From assembly GCA_947464995.1 (NCBI GenBank), contig CANHZG010000005.1, forward strand, positions 1 through 35,674: 35,674 bases of DNA, given 5' to 3'. The stretch comes from Comamonadaceae bacterium. Its GTDB lineage: Bacteria > Pseudomonadota > Gammaproteobacteria > Burkholderiales > Burkholderiaceae_C. Position numbers and translations under genes: made by a program. Numbering within the stretch: the stretch's first letter is position 1; each line of letters begins with the position of its first letter. A model generated the notes under the pieces. It did no database searches. It was given only the letters and a program-made list of their open reading frames with translations, and was not told where the DNA came from. This document shows positions 8,667-17,439 of this stretch, one piece after another.

Positions 8667-10928
8667 ATGTCGACAGACCCATCAATCTTGGACCAATCTG
8701 CAGAAGAGAAGTTTCATCAGGGCCATTCCTTAGATGGATTTGCGTGGCCAGAACCTGCAGGAGGTGGCCCCAAACCATCGTTTGCGAAGGAAAAGTCCGC
8801 AAAGCTTGATAGCGCTAATTCATTTCCATGGGACACATCCTCCCTGATCTCTCTGCCATTATTGGGGTGGCGAACGCTCGGGCAACACCAATCCATTCTG
8901 GGCGGGATTTTTGGTGCAGCGCTGATTGCACTTGGGGTCCTCATTTACATGACTTTGAGCCAGTCGGACGCGACTACCCACTATTTGAAAGCCACTGGGC
9001 AGTCGTTGCTGCAGTCCGAGCGCTTGGCAAAAGCCGCAACGCAGGCTTTAACAGGCAATGAAAGCGCGTTTGCAGATTTAGCCAGTAGCACGGAACTACT
9101 GGTAAAGGCCATTAACGTACTGCACTCCGGGGAGCCGGTTGTCCAAGTGCAACCGTTGGGGCCAGAATATCAAACCGTAGTCGAAAAACTGGCCTCGCTT
9201 GCTGAGCGATCAGAAGCCAATGCCAACACCATTGGGGCGCAGCAGAAAACCCTTATGCAGATGGGCGCAGCCTTACTTCTGGTAAATCGCAGGTCTGAAG
9301 AGTTGCTTGACCTGACGAAAAATATCTCTGCGCTTAAGCAGCAGCAATCGGCGTCACCCGCAGAAATATCAGCCATCGGCGAGTTGTCTACCCTAACTCA
9401 ACGCATCGGAAAGTCCTCCAATGAGTTCATGACCACGATGGGCGTCAGCGCAGAAGCGGTATTCTTGTTGGGAAAAGACCTCAATTCGTTTCGTGACATC
9501 GCGGCTGGACTCCTTGACGGTAGCTCCGAGTTGCGCATCAATCCAACAAGAGACAAAGGGACGCGCGATCAACTCTTGACGCTAATTGAAATGTACGAGG
9601 AGACGCGGACGCAGGCCAGTGCGTTGTTAGACAACCTGCAAGGTCTCGCAGCCGCACGTGAAGCGCAAAAGTCGCTTGTGGCAGACAGTCAGTACATAAG
9701 GGACCAACTCGAAGGGCTCCAGTCCGGGTTGTCCGAGAGTGCAAAAGTGAATTCCGCAATATGGTTAGCACGAATATTGACCGCTTCGCTAGCGATCCTC
9801 GCTGCTGCTGGTATGGTTTACGTTCAGCTGAAGGACAGTCGAATTCGTCAAATCGCCGCTGAAACCAGACACAAAAGCGCCGAGGAACTGCGCGCCGAAG
9901 CTCAGCGAAAGGAGCGTGACCTCCAGCGCATGAACGACGCCAATCAGACAGCCATTTTGCGACTCATGAATGAGTTGCAGAGCGTAGCGGAAGGTGATTT
10001 GACGCAGGAAGCCACAGTCAGCGAAGACATTACAGGAGCCATCGCCGATTCAGTGAACTACACAGTCGAAGAGTTGCGAACCTTGGTACTCAATGTCCAA
10101 GGAACCGTTGATCGAGTAGTAAAGACCACTTCAAACGTGGACGCTGCGTCTGCCGCGCTCTTGATCAAGTCGAATCAGCAACTCGTAGAGATTCGTAGCA
10201 CCGGGCAGTCCGTGGTGGAGATGGCCAGCCGAATCAACGAAGTTTCCGATCGGGCACAGGAGTCCGCCGTTGTCGCAAGGCAATCGCTGCAAGCGGCTCA
10301 AACGGGACTCAGTGCGGTGCAAAACACCATCGATGGCATGAATGTCTTGCGCGACCACATTCAGGAAACCTCCAAACGCATCAAACGACTTGGCGAGTCA
10401 TCGCAAGAAGTTGGTGAAATAACTGAGTTGATCTCCGACATTACGGAGCAGACCAACGTTTTAGCGCTCAACGCAGCGATACAAGCGGCGTCAGCGGGGG
10501 AGGCTGGGCGGGGATTTTCTGTGGTGGCCGAAGAAGTTCAGCGGCTTGCCGAGCGATCAGCTGCTGCGACCCAACAAATCGCAAACTTGGTTAAAGCAAT
10601 TCAGACCGATACCAACAATGCGATGAGCGCGATGGAGCGATCTGCGCAGGGTGTGGTGGAGGGAGGAAAGCTGTCGGACGCCGCAGGTACTGCATTGTCT
10701 GAAATTGACAGGGTTTCCCGTAGCATGGCCGATCGCATCGACCAGATATCTAGGGCAGCTTCTACCGAGGCGGCACTGGCGGACTCCGTTGCTCAGAACA
10801 TTCAAAAAATCTTCTTGGTGACGGAACAGACCGGTGAAGGAACCCGCGCAACCGCTGGTCAGGTACGCGAACTCTCCCGTATGGCGCAGGAACTCCGCAA
10901 TTCTGTTTCACGTTTCAAGATTGCCTAG
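8667..10928 (+). CDS. pilJ: Methyl-accepting chemotaxis protein, PilJ-like
   Basis: TM segment, PilJ-type periplasmic region, second TM ([19 protein letters not shown]), MCP hairpin [55 protein letters not shown]. Start set at MSTDPS. Confidence 0.92.
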   Translation: MSTDPSILDQSAEEKFHQGHSLDGFAWPEPAGGGPKPSFAKEKSAKLDSANSFPWDTSSLISLPLLGWRTLGQHQSILGGIFGAALIALGVLIYMTLSQSDATTHYLKATGQSLLQSERLAKAATQALTGNESAFADLASSTELLVKAINVLHSGEPVVQVQPLGPEYQTVVEKLASLAERSEANANTIGAQQKTLMQMGAALLLVNRRSEELLDLTKNISALKQQQSASPAEISAIGELSTLTQRIGKSSNEFMTTMGVSAEAVFLLGKDLNSFRDIAAGLLDGSSELRINPTRDKGTRDQLLTLIEMYEETRTQASALLDNLQGLAAAREAQKSLVADSQYIRDQLEGLQSGLSESAKVNSAIWLARILTASLAILAAAGMVYVQLKDSRIRQIAAETRHKSAEELRAEAQRKERDLQRMNDANQTAILRLMNELQSVAEGDLTQEATVSEDITGAIADSVNYTVEELRTLVLNVQGTVDRVVKTTSNVDAASAALLIKSNQQLVEIRSTGQSVVEMASRINEVSDRAQESAVVARQSLQAAQTGLSAVQNTIDGMNVLRDHIQETSKRIKRLGESSQEVGEITELISDITEQTNVLALNAAIQAASAGEAGRGFSVVAEEVQRLAERSAAATQQIANLVKAIQTDTNNAMSAMERSAQGVVEGGKLSDAAGTALSEIDRVSRSMADRIDQISRAASTEAALADSVAQNIQKIFLVTEQTGEGTRATAGQVRELSRMAQELRNSVSRFKIA

Positions 10929-10970
10929 TAGGCACTTGTAACTGCATGGGTGGATTGGGAAACAGTGACC

Positions 10971-13900
10971 ATGGATCAATACATTCTGGGAACCGAGGCC
11001 AGCCCCTTTTCCATCGACAGGAGTCCATTGGCATGGGTTCTCGAAGATTTAAAGAAATCTCTTAAATTCGCCACAGCAGTCGTCTGCCGCTTTGCTTGGG
11101 AGGTGAAAAGTTCGATTGGAAATAATGCGCTAGAGATGGATACTAGTCCGCTGTCCCAGGTCCAGCGGCAACTCCAGCAAGGGGCAGCAGCACTGGACAT
11201 GGTAGGTCAACAGGTTCCGGCCGTGATGTTGCGCGCGGTTGAGTCATTGTCACGAAAATTCATTCAGTCGCCCAAGTCCTGCACTGAAGATGCTGCGCAT
11301 TGCATAGATCGATCCTGCCTCGCCGTCGTCGACTATTTGGAGGGAATTCTCAAGGGACGGACCTTGTCTCCCGTTGCACTTTTCCCCCAACACCGCGCCG
11401 TCTTGGTGCGCATCGGAGCTGAACGGATTCATCCGGCAGATCTCTGGAGTGCACTCTGGCATTGGCGCGACATTGCGTTACCTAGAGGGCTGCTAGGTGA
11501 ACAATATAGTTCGGAAATACGCGTCCGCATGAGCGAGTCGCTTTTGACACTTCTCCATTCTGGTGACCATGGTGCTGCCCGCGAGATGACTGAGTATTGC
11601 GCCGCTTTGGCGGCTGGAAGAGACGTTCGGGAACAGACCACGCTATGGGCGCTGGCCGCGGGTTTCTTTGAAGCGATTTCTTTAGACTTGGTGCCGAAAG
11701 ATATATACGTTAAGCGAGCGGCCTCAAACGTCTTGCAGCAATTTGGAGTGCTTCGCCAAGGTACCATTCGACCGTCCGAACGTGTTGCGCAGGACCTCAC
11801 CTTTTTTTGCGCAATGGCGCAGCCTTCGACTCAACAGTCTGCGCCGCATTTAAGGGCGGTCCGCGAAGCTTACGGTTTGGAACACACACCGGTTTCCGAC
11901 TATGAAATTGAGAAGTTAGGTCGATTAGACGCCGACCAACTTGACCGAGTTCTTCGCAAAATTGCCGCCGCCAGCGAAGCTTGGTCTGCCTTCGCTAATG
12001 GGGAAACCCACCGCGCTGGTTCTCTTGCCGACCTGTTTTCCGAAGTTGGAACCGCCGTCCTGAAGGTGCACTCTGAGCACACTGCGTTCGTAAGTGCGCT
12101 CAGTGATGCCGTCGAGCTTGCGATTCACGAAATCGCCCCGCTGAGGGCGGCGCTGGCGATGGAGGTAGCAACTGCCATCTTGTATTTGGAGGCGGCCTAT
12201 ACGCATATGGATGCCGACGCAGCAACCTATCAGCGTAGCGCTCAGTTGGCCGCCCGCTTGCACCATGTCTGCGCCGCAAACGACTCCTATCCGATAGAGG
12301 ATTGGATGGAGGAGTTGTACCGCCGCGCCAGCGATCAACAAACTATGGGCAGCGTCACGCGCGAACTACGTATTTCACTCGTTGAAGTTGAAAAAGCTTT
12401 GGACCAATTCTTTCGCAGTGGACGGGCAAATGCCGTGTTGCATGCCGCCCCCGCTCATCTGGCGCAGATGCGTGGCGTATTTATGGTGCTAGGGCTCGAG
12501 CAGGCTGCGCTCGCTGCAGTGCGAATGCGATCAAGCATTGAGAAGTACCTTCTGGACAGCGTAGATGCTGCCATCCATCCTTCTGCCCTATTCGATACAT
12601 TGGGGAACAGTCTGGGCGCCATGGGGTTCATGATCGACATGCTGAGCTACCAACTGCCCTTGGCCCGGCGCATGTTTGTTTACGACGAAGGCTTGGCGGA
12701 ATTCCGGTCCATTATTGAACGAGATCGGTCGGTGCGTACTCCGCCAATAACGCCAACTACCCTGTCACTTGACCGCGATCCGCCACCTCAATACCAGTCG
12801 ACTTTCGGTTCACTTAGCCCGTTTTTCGAAAATCTTGAGGACGTGATCTCTCCCGAAACCGAGCCAACACCAGTCCTGGGGGGTGGCGATGAAGGAAAAG
12901 ATCTGCTTGTCTCGGGAACGGGCGACGAAGATATACACCAAATTTTTTTGGACGAGTCCAAAGAGGTCATCTTGGTGGCCGCCTCTGCGGTTCAAGAACT
13001 TGCAGCGCAGACCGGAAACATTGGAGCGCAGGTTCGGCTGCGGAGGGCATTTCACACCATCAAGGGAAGTGCCCGCATGGTGGGCCTCCAAACGTTGGGA
13101 GAAGCAGCATGGGCGTTTGAGCGGTTGCTTAACGAGTGGTTGGCTGATGAGACGCCTTTCACTGGCGCAATGTTTGACCTGACGAGCAGCGCCGTCCGAG
13201 CCTTTGAAATGTGGGTTGATGACATTTCACACGGTAGGGATGGACCTTGGACGGCTGATCCCTTTAGAGACAGCGCAGATGCCTTTAGGACATCGGGCGA
13301 GTACAGACCTTTGCGCTTGCCCGATTACGCGGTGCAGGGCACCGACGACGGTAGGTGCTATCAGACCTTGGCAAGCGGTACGACACAATTGTCAGAGCAA
13401 TCTGAACAGCAGCCAATTTTTGACGTTGTCAACTTTTCCACGGATCAAGTGACGCGGGGTCTGTTTGAACAAGCAGCGGTGTCAATACCTGTGTTGACTG
13501 CATTACCGTCGACCGATGGCGTGCCAATTGGCAGTCCGAATAAGCTGGGAGCGCGCACCGGAAATCCCCCGCCAGAGGTTAGCGATACCGCTGAAGCCGA
13601 CCTATCACCGCCAGTGTCCCCAGCACCAATGAAAGTCATAGGGCATTTGCGATTGAGTCCAGCTTTCTTTGCTGTTTACAGCACCGAGGCAGATGAATGG
13701 TCTTCCCGCTTGATTGCTGAGATCGAGCAATGGGTGCATGACCCGGAGGCTCGCTCGACAGAAGCCGCCATGGTTTTGGCCCACTCTTTACAGGGGGCGT
13801 CAGCGACTGTAGGGTTTGATGCCTTAGCCGAGCTTGCACGGATGTTGGAGCAAGCGCTTGAACATGTCGGGTCTCATCCGAAGAAAGTCGGCGAATGGGC

Positions 13901-16634
13901 CATCGCCTTATTGGCATGTGCACGGCACATTGGTGACTTGCTTGCAGATTTTACGAATGGAAATTTACCAAAACTTGACGAGGCGCTCATGGTGGAGCTC
14001 AAGCGAATCGTCGAACCAAACGGATGGGCATCCCGCTCGGATCCATTAGAAGTTGCTTTAGGCGCACTACAGGACTCGATCAAGAATGAACTCAGTGTCA
14101 CTCCAACAGCCCCTGGACCGGGACTTAGCGGCCAACGGAAGAGTTCTGTTATCGCCGCTACAGGCGATCGCGAAAATGATGATTTGAATATTTCCGTCAT
14201 TGAATCTTCCGCCGTCGCACACGCCTACGCCCCTTCCCAAGCGACGCAAACTTTAGAGGGCTATGTCCAAACACAGTCCATACCGCAACACGACCTAGAG
14301 AGCGAGGACGCGATCGATGCAGAGTTGCTGCCCATATTCCGAGAAGAGGGACATGAATTGTTTCTGGCTCTGGGTCGTTCGCTTCGGGTATGGGTATCGA
14401 ACCCGCAATTAGAAAGTGCGCGCTCACAGTCGTTACGCGTTCTCCACACCATCAAGGGTAGCGCGCGTCTTGCGGGCGCGCTGCGTTTGGGGGAGTTGGC
14501 ACACCGATTGGAGTCTCAGATTGCCGACGCCAAGGCAGAGCGCGCGACCCCGTCGTACATCGATTCATCGATCCATGTTTTTGACCAGCTACGCGGCATT
14601 TTTGATGCATTGGGTCCAATCAATATTGGGGCAAAACCGGATGAAATACCGGCCATCTCGCCGGTCGCCGCGCCAAACCGACCGGATGTGCAACAGGGTG
14701 CGACTGGCGAAGCTGTTTCGCACAGGCTGCTGGGGCATTCGATACGGGTTCGATCGAAAATTTTGGACCGCCTGCTGGACCAAACCGGCGAGGTCATGAT
14801 GGGTCGATCCCGACTGGATGCCAACGTAGCTCAAACGCACAACGGACTGACAGACCTGGGAAACACTTTGAAGCGGATGCGCCACCAGTTGCGCGAATTG
14901 GAGCTTCAGGCTGATCTGCAAATGCAAACACGCCAAACCCAAACCCAAACCCGAGGTTCCGCGCAATTTTTCGATCCTTTGGAATTTGACCGCTTCACGC
15001 GTGTTCAAGAGCTCAGTCGATTGTTGGCAGAGTCTGTTGAAGACGTGGCCACGGTGCAGCGCAATTTACAGATTTGCGTGCAAGGCGCTCAAGACGATGT
15101 GGGCGCCCAGGGTCGACGCGTGAAGGAGCTTCAGCACGATTTGCTGCGCATGCGGTTGGTCGAGTTTGAAAGTATCGCAGACCGCCTCTACGCAGTGGTC
15201 CGTCAGGCGTGTAAGGCAACCGGAAAGCAGGTGCGCCTCGATATTTCGGCCGGTACCATTCAGCTTGACCGCGGCGTATTGGATCGGATCACCCCGGCAC
15301 TCGAGCATATTTTGCGTAACGCGGTTGGACACGGCATCGAACCGGTCGATGTGCGTCTAGCAGCTGGTAAGTCGGCCACTGGGTGCATTACCATCGTCGT
15401 GGTCCAAGATGGCGGCGATGTTGCCGTCACCATCAGCGATGACGGTCGTGGTTTAGACATCGACTTAATCCGGGTTTCTGCACAGGCAAAAAATCTTTGG
15501 GATGGGGAGGCGGACTTCGGCGTACAGGATGCAGTGCGGGTGCTATTTCTCCCTGGGTTCACCACGGCGCAACGGGTTACTGAAATGGAAGGTCGGGGCA
15601 TTGGCATGGACGTCGTACTTTCGGACGTAAATGCCCTTGGTGGGCGCATCGATACCAAAACGACAGTGGGCGTCGGCACTAGTTTTGAGTTGATTCTGCC
15701 ATTGACCACAGCGGTAACTCAAGTTGTACTGTTGCGCATGGGCGCGTTTACGATGGGCGTGCCCTCAAAGTTGATGGAAACTGTATTGCGTGTTCCATCG
15801 GACATGCTCGATCGTGCTTATGAAGATGGTTTCTTGGTGGAGGGCGGTCAGGCTGTAACGTTGTATTGGGGAGGGTCTTTGCTTCAGGTGTCAGACCGTA
15901 GTCTGGAGCGATCAAACAAGCAAAATTCAGTAGCTATCTTTCGCAGCGCGGGCCGACGCGTTGCCTTGCATATCGACGAAGTATTGGGTAATCGCGAGGT
16001 CGTTGTCAAAAACCTAGGCCCCCAGTTAAGCCGCCTACCTGGAATGGCGGGAATGACGGCTATGGCAACCGGTGCCGTGGTGTTCATATACAACCCCGTA
16101 GCTTTGGCCACCGTGTATGCCGACCCCGATCGCCAGGTTCTAGCTTCTGGGAAGCTCAGGGTCCCGAGCGCAGTATTGGGGGGTGGCACTTCAGCGGGGG
16201 CTTTGACCGGCGGCATTCAACGTCATGCTGGTCTAGTGACCGAAATGGATCAACTCGCGCCTTTGGTGTTGGTAGTGGACGACTCCATTACGGTGCGCCG
16301 TGTGGCGCATCGTCTGCTAAGGCGCGAAGGGTTTCGCGTTGCCATGGCCAATGATGGGTTACAGGCCCTGGAGCAATTGCAATTGGAGCGCCCGATGGTG
16401 GTGTTGACGGACATCGAGATGCCGCGCATGGATGGTTTTGAGCTCACCCGAAGCATTCGCGCCGACGCGGGGCTGGCGGGCTTGCCCATCGTCATGATTA
16501 CGTCCCGCATAGCGCAAAAACACCGTGACCACGCAGCCAGTCTTGGTGTAAACCATTACATGGGGAAACCCTACTCGGAACTGGATTTGATGGCCTTGGT
16601 GCGCAGCTATTGCTCCCAAACGGTGCCCGTTTGA
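10971..16634 (+). CDS. chpA: Hybrid histidine kinase/response regulator ChpA (PilL) with several Hpt domains, HATPase, CheW and C-terminal receiver
   Basis: Hpt-like LRRAFHTIKGSARMVGL, MVLAHSLQGASATVGF, LRVLHTIKGSARLAG; HATPase LEHILRNAVGHGIEP...DDGRGLD...GRGIGMDVV; CheW-like region; receiver LVLVVDDSITVRRVAHRLL...LTDIEMPRMDGFEL...MGKPYSE. ORF track uses GTG at 10950; ATG at 10971 preferred. Confidence 0.93.
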   Translation: MDQYILGTEASPFSIDRSPLAWVLEDLKKSLKFATAVVCRFAWEVKSSIGNNALEMDTSPLSQVQRQLQQGAAALDMVGQQVPAVMLRAVESLSRKFIQSPKSCTEDAAHCIDRSCLAVVDYLEGILKGRTLSPVALFPQHRAVLVRIGAERIHPADLWSALWHWRDIALPRGLLGEQYSSEIRVRMSESLLTLLHSGDHGAAREMTEYCAALAAGRDVREQTTLWALAAGFFEAISLDLVPKDIYVKRAASNVLQQFGVLRQGTIRPSERVAQDLTFFCAMAQPSTQQSAPHLRAVREAYGLEHTPVSDYEIEKLGRLDADQLDRVLRKIAAASEAWSAFANGETHRAGSLADLFSEVGTAVLKVHSEHTAFVSALSDAVELAIHEIAPLRAALAMEVATAILYLEAAYTHMDADAATYQRSAQLAARLHHVCAANDSYPIEDWMEELYRRASDQQTMGSVTRELRISLVEVEKALDQFFRSGRANAVLHAAPAHLAQMRGVFMVLGLEQAALAAVRMRSSIEKYLLDSVDAAIHPSALFDTLGNSLGAMGFMIDMLSYQLPLARRMFVYDEGLAEFRSIIERDRSVRTPPITPTTLSLDRDPPPQYQSTFGSLSPFFENLEDVISPETEPTPVLGGGDEGKDLLVSGTGDEDIHQIFLDESKEVILVAASAVQELAAQTGNIGAQVRLRRAFHTIKGSARMVGLQTLGEAAWAFERLLNEWLADETPFTGAMFDLTSSAVRAFEMWVDDISHGRDGPWTADPFRDSADAFRTSGEYRPLRLPDYAVQGTDDGRCYQTLASGTTQLSEQSEQQPIFDVVNFSTDQVTRGLFEQAAVSIPVLTALPSTDGVPIGSPNKLGARTGNPPPEVSDTAEADLSPPVSPAPMKVIGHLRLSPAFFAVYSTEADEWSSRLIAEIEQWVHDPEARSTEAAMVLAHSLQGASATVGFDALAELARMLEQALEHVGSHPKKVGEWAIALLACARHIGDLLADFTNGNLPKLDEALMVELKRIVEPNGWASRSDPLEVALGALQDSIKNELSVTPTAPGPGLSGQRKSSVIAATGDRENDDLNISVIESSAVAHAYAPSQATQTLEGYVQTQSIPQHDLESEDAIDAELLPIFREEGHELFLALGRSLRVWVSNPQLESARSQSLRVLHTIKGSARLAGALRLGELAHRLESQIADAKAERATPSYIDSSIHVFDQLRGIFDALGPINIGAKPDEIPAISPVAAPNRPDVQQGATGEAVSHRLLGHSIRVRSKILDRLLDQTGEVMMGRSRLDANVAQTHNGLTDLGNTLKRMRHQLRELELQADLQMQTRQTQTQTRGSAQFFDPLEFDRFTRVQELSRLLAESVEDVATVQRNLQICVQGAQDDVGAQGRRVKELQHDLLRMRLVEFESIADRLYAVVRQACKATGKQVRLDISAGTIQLDRGVLDRITPALEHILRNAVGHGIEPVDVRLAAGKSATGCITIVVVQDGGDVAVTISDDGRGLDIDLIRVSAQAKNLWDGEADFGVQDAVRVLFLPGFTTAQRVTEMEGRGIGMDVVLSDVNALGGRIDTKTTVGVGTSFELILPLTTAVTQVVLLRMGAFTMGVPSKLMETVLRVPSDMLDRAYEDGFLVEGGQAVTLYWGGSLLQVSDRSLERSNKQNSVAIFRSAGRRVALHIDEVLGNREVVVKNLGPQLSRLPGMAGMTAMATGAVVFIYNPVALATVYADPDRQVLASGKLRVPSAVLGGGTSAGALTGGIQRHAGLVTEMDQLAPLVLVVDDSITVRRVAHRLLRREGFRVAMANDGLQALEQLQLERPMVVLTDIEMPRMDGFELTRSIRADAGLAGLPIVMITSRIAQKHRDHAASLGVNHYMGKPYSELDLMALVRSYCSQTVPV
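14935..14952 (+). repeat. (AAACCC)3 hexanucleotide repeat within chpA
   Basis: gcc-aaaccc-aaaccc-aaaccc-gagg; encodes QTQTQT, in frame. Confidence 0.85.
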
Positions 16635-16659
16635 TGGATCAGCAAAAGAGAAAATACAA

Positions 16660-17412
16660 ATGAAAAAAAATGTCATTTCGGGATTGTTGGTCTTGGCCTG
16701 TGCCTGCAGCGCGCTGGCCCAGTCGGATACCAAGCTGATTCGATTGGCTACGCTGGAATGGCCGCCTTTTACAGGCTTGCTGCTGCCCAAGGAAGGTGTG
16801 TCGACCCACGTAGCAACCACGGTTGCCAAGCTGGCAGGGTTCAGGCTCTTGGCAGCGTCATTTGAATGGACCAAGGCAGTTGAAAAGGGCGAAAAGAGCT
16901 CCGATTTCGAGGGGTACTTTCCTGAGTACTTCAGCCAAGAACGAGACGCCGCCTGCTACCTCTCGCAGTCTATCGGAACCAGTGTGTTGGGCATAGCAAG
17001 TCTCAAAGCTGCACCGGTGGTCTGGAATAGGCTATCTAATTTGGAGGGGATTCGGTTGGGCGTGGTGGACGGCTATGTCAATGGCGATGAATTGGATGCT
17101 GCCATCAAAGACAAGCGCCAGGCCGTTGAGGTGACCACTAGCGATGCCGCAAATATCGCAAAACTGCGTGCCAAAAAAATTCGTGCCATCGTGATCGACA
17201 AAAATGTGCTCGATTACACGCTGTTTAGCTTAGGCGACCGCAGCAGTGTGGTGTTTAGTGCAAACCCCATCGCACGCCTGACCTTGCATATTTGTTTTAA
17301 GCGCACTCCCGCTGGTTTGGACATGCGCAATGCTTTTGATGCGGCCCTGGCCCGCACCGATATTGCCAAACTAGAGGCTGAGTATTTTCAGCGCATGTTC
17401 TCGCAGCGATAG
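16660..17412 (+). CDS. Periplasmic substrate-binding protein (amino-acid ABC-type SBP fold, transporter substrate-binding domain)
   Basis: MKKNVISGLLVLACACSALAQSDTKLIRLATLEWPPFTGLLLPKEGVSTHVATTVAKLAGF...; signal peptide, 'EWPPFTG' motif and overall SBP_bac_3 pattern; starts 25 bp after chpA. Confidence 0.8.
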   Translation: MKKNVISGLLVLACACSALAQSDTKLIRLATLEWPPFTGLLLPKEGVSTHVATTVAKLAGFRLLAASFEWTKAVEKGEKSSDFEGYFPEYFSQERDAACYLSQSIGTSVLGIASLKAAPVVWNRLSNLEGIRLGVVDGYVNGDELDAAIKDKRQAVEVTTSDAANIAKLRAKKIRAIVIDKNVLDYTLFSLGDRSSVVFSANPIARLTLHICFKRTPAGLDMRNAFDAALARTDIAKLEAEYFQRMFSQR

Positions 17413-17439
17413 AGCCTGTTGCAGCACACCTGCATTCGA

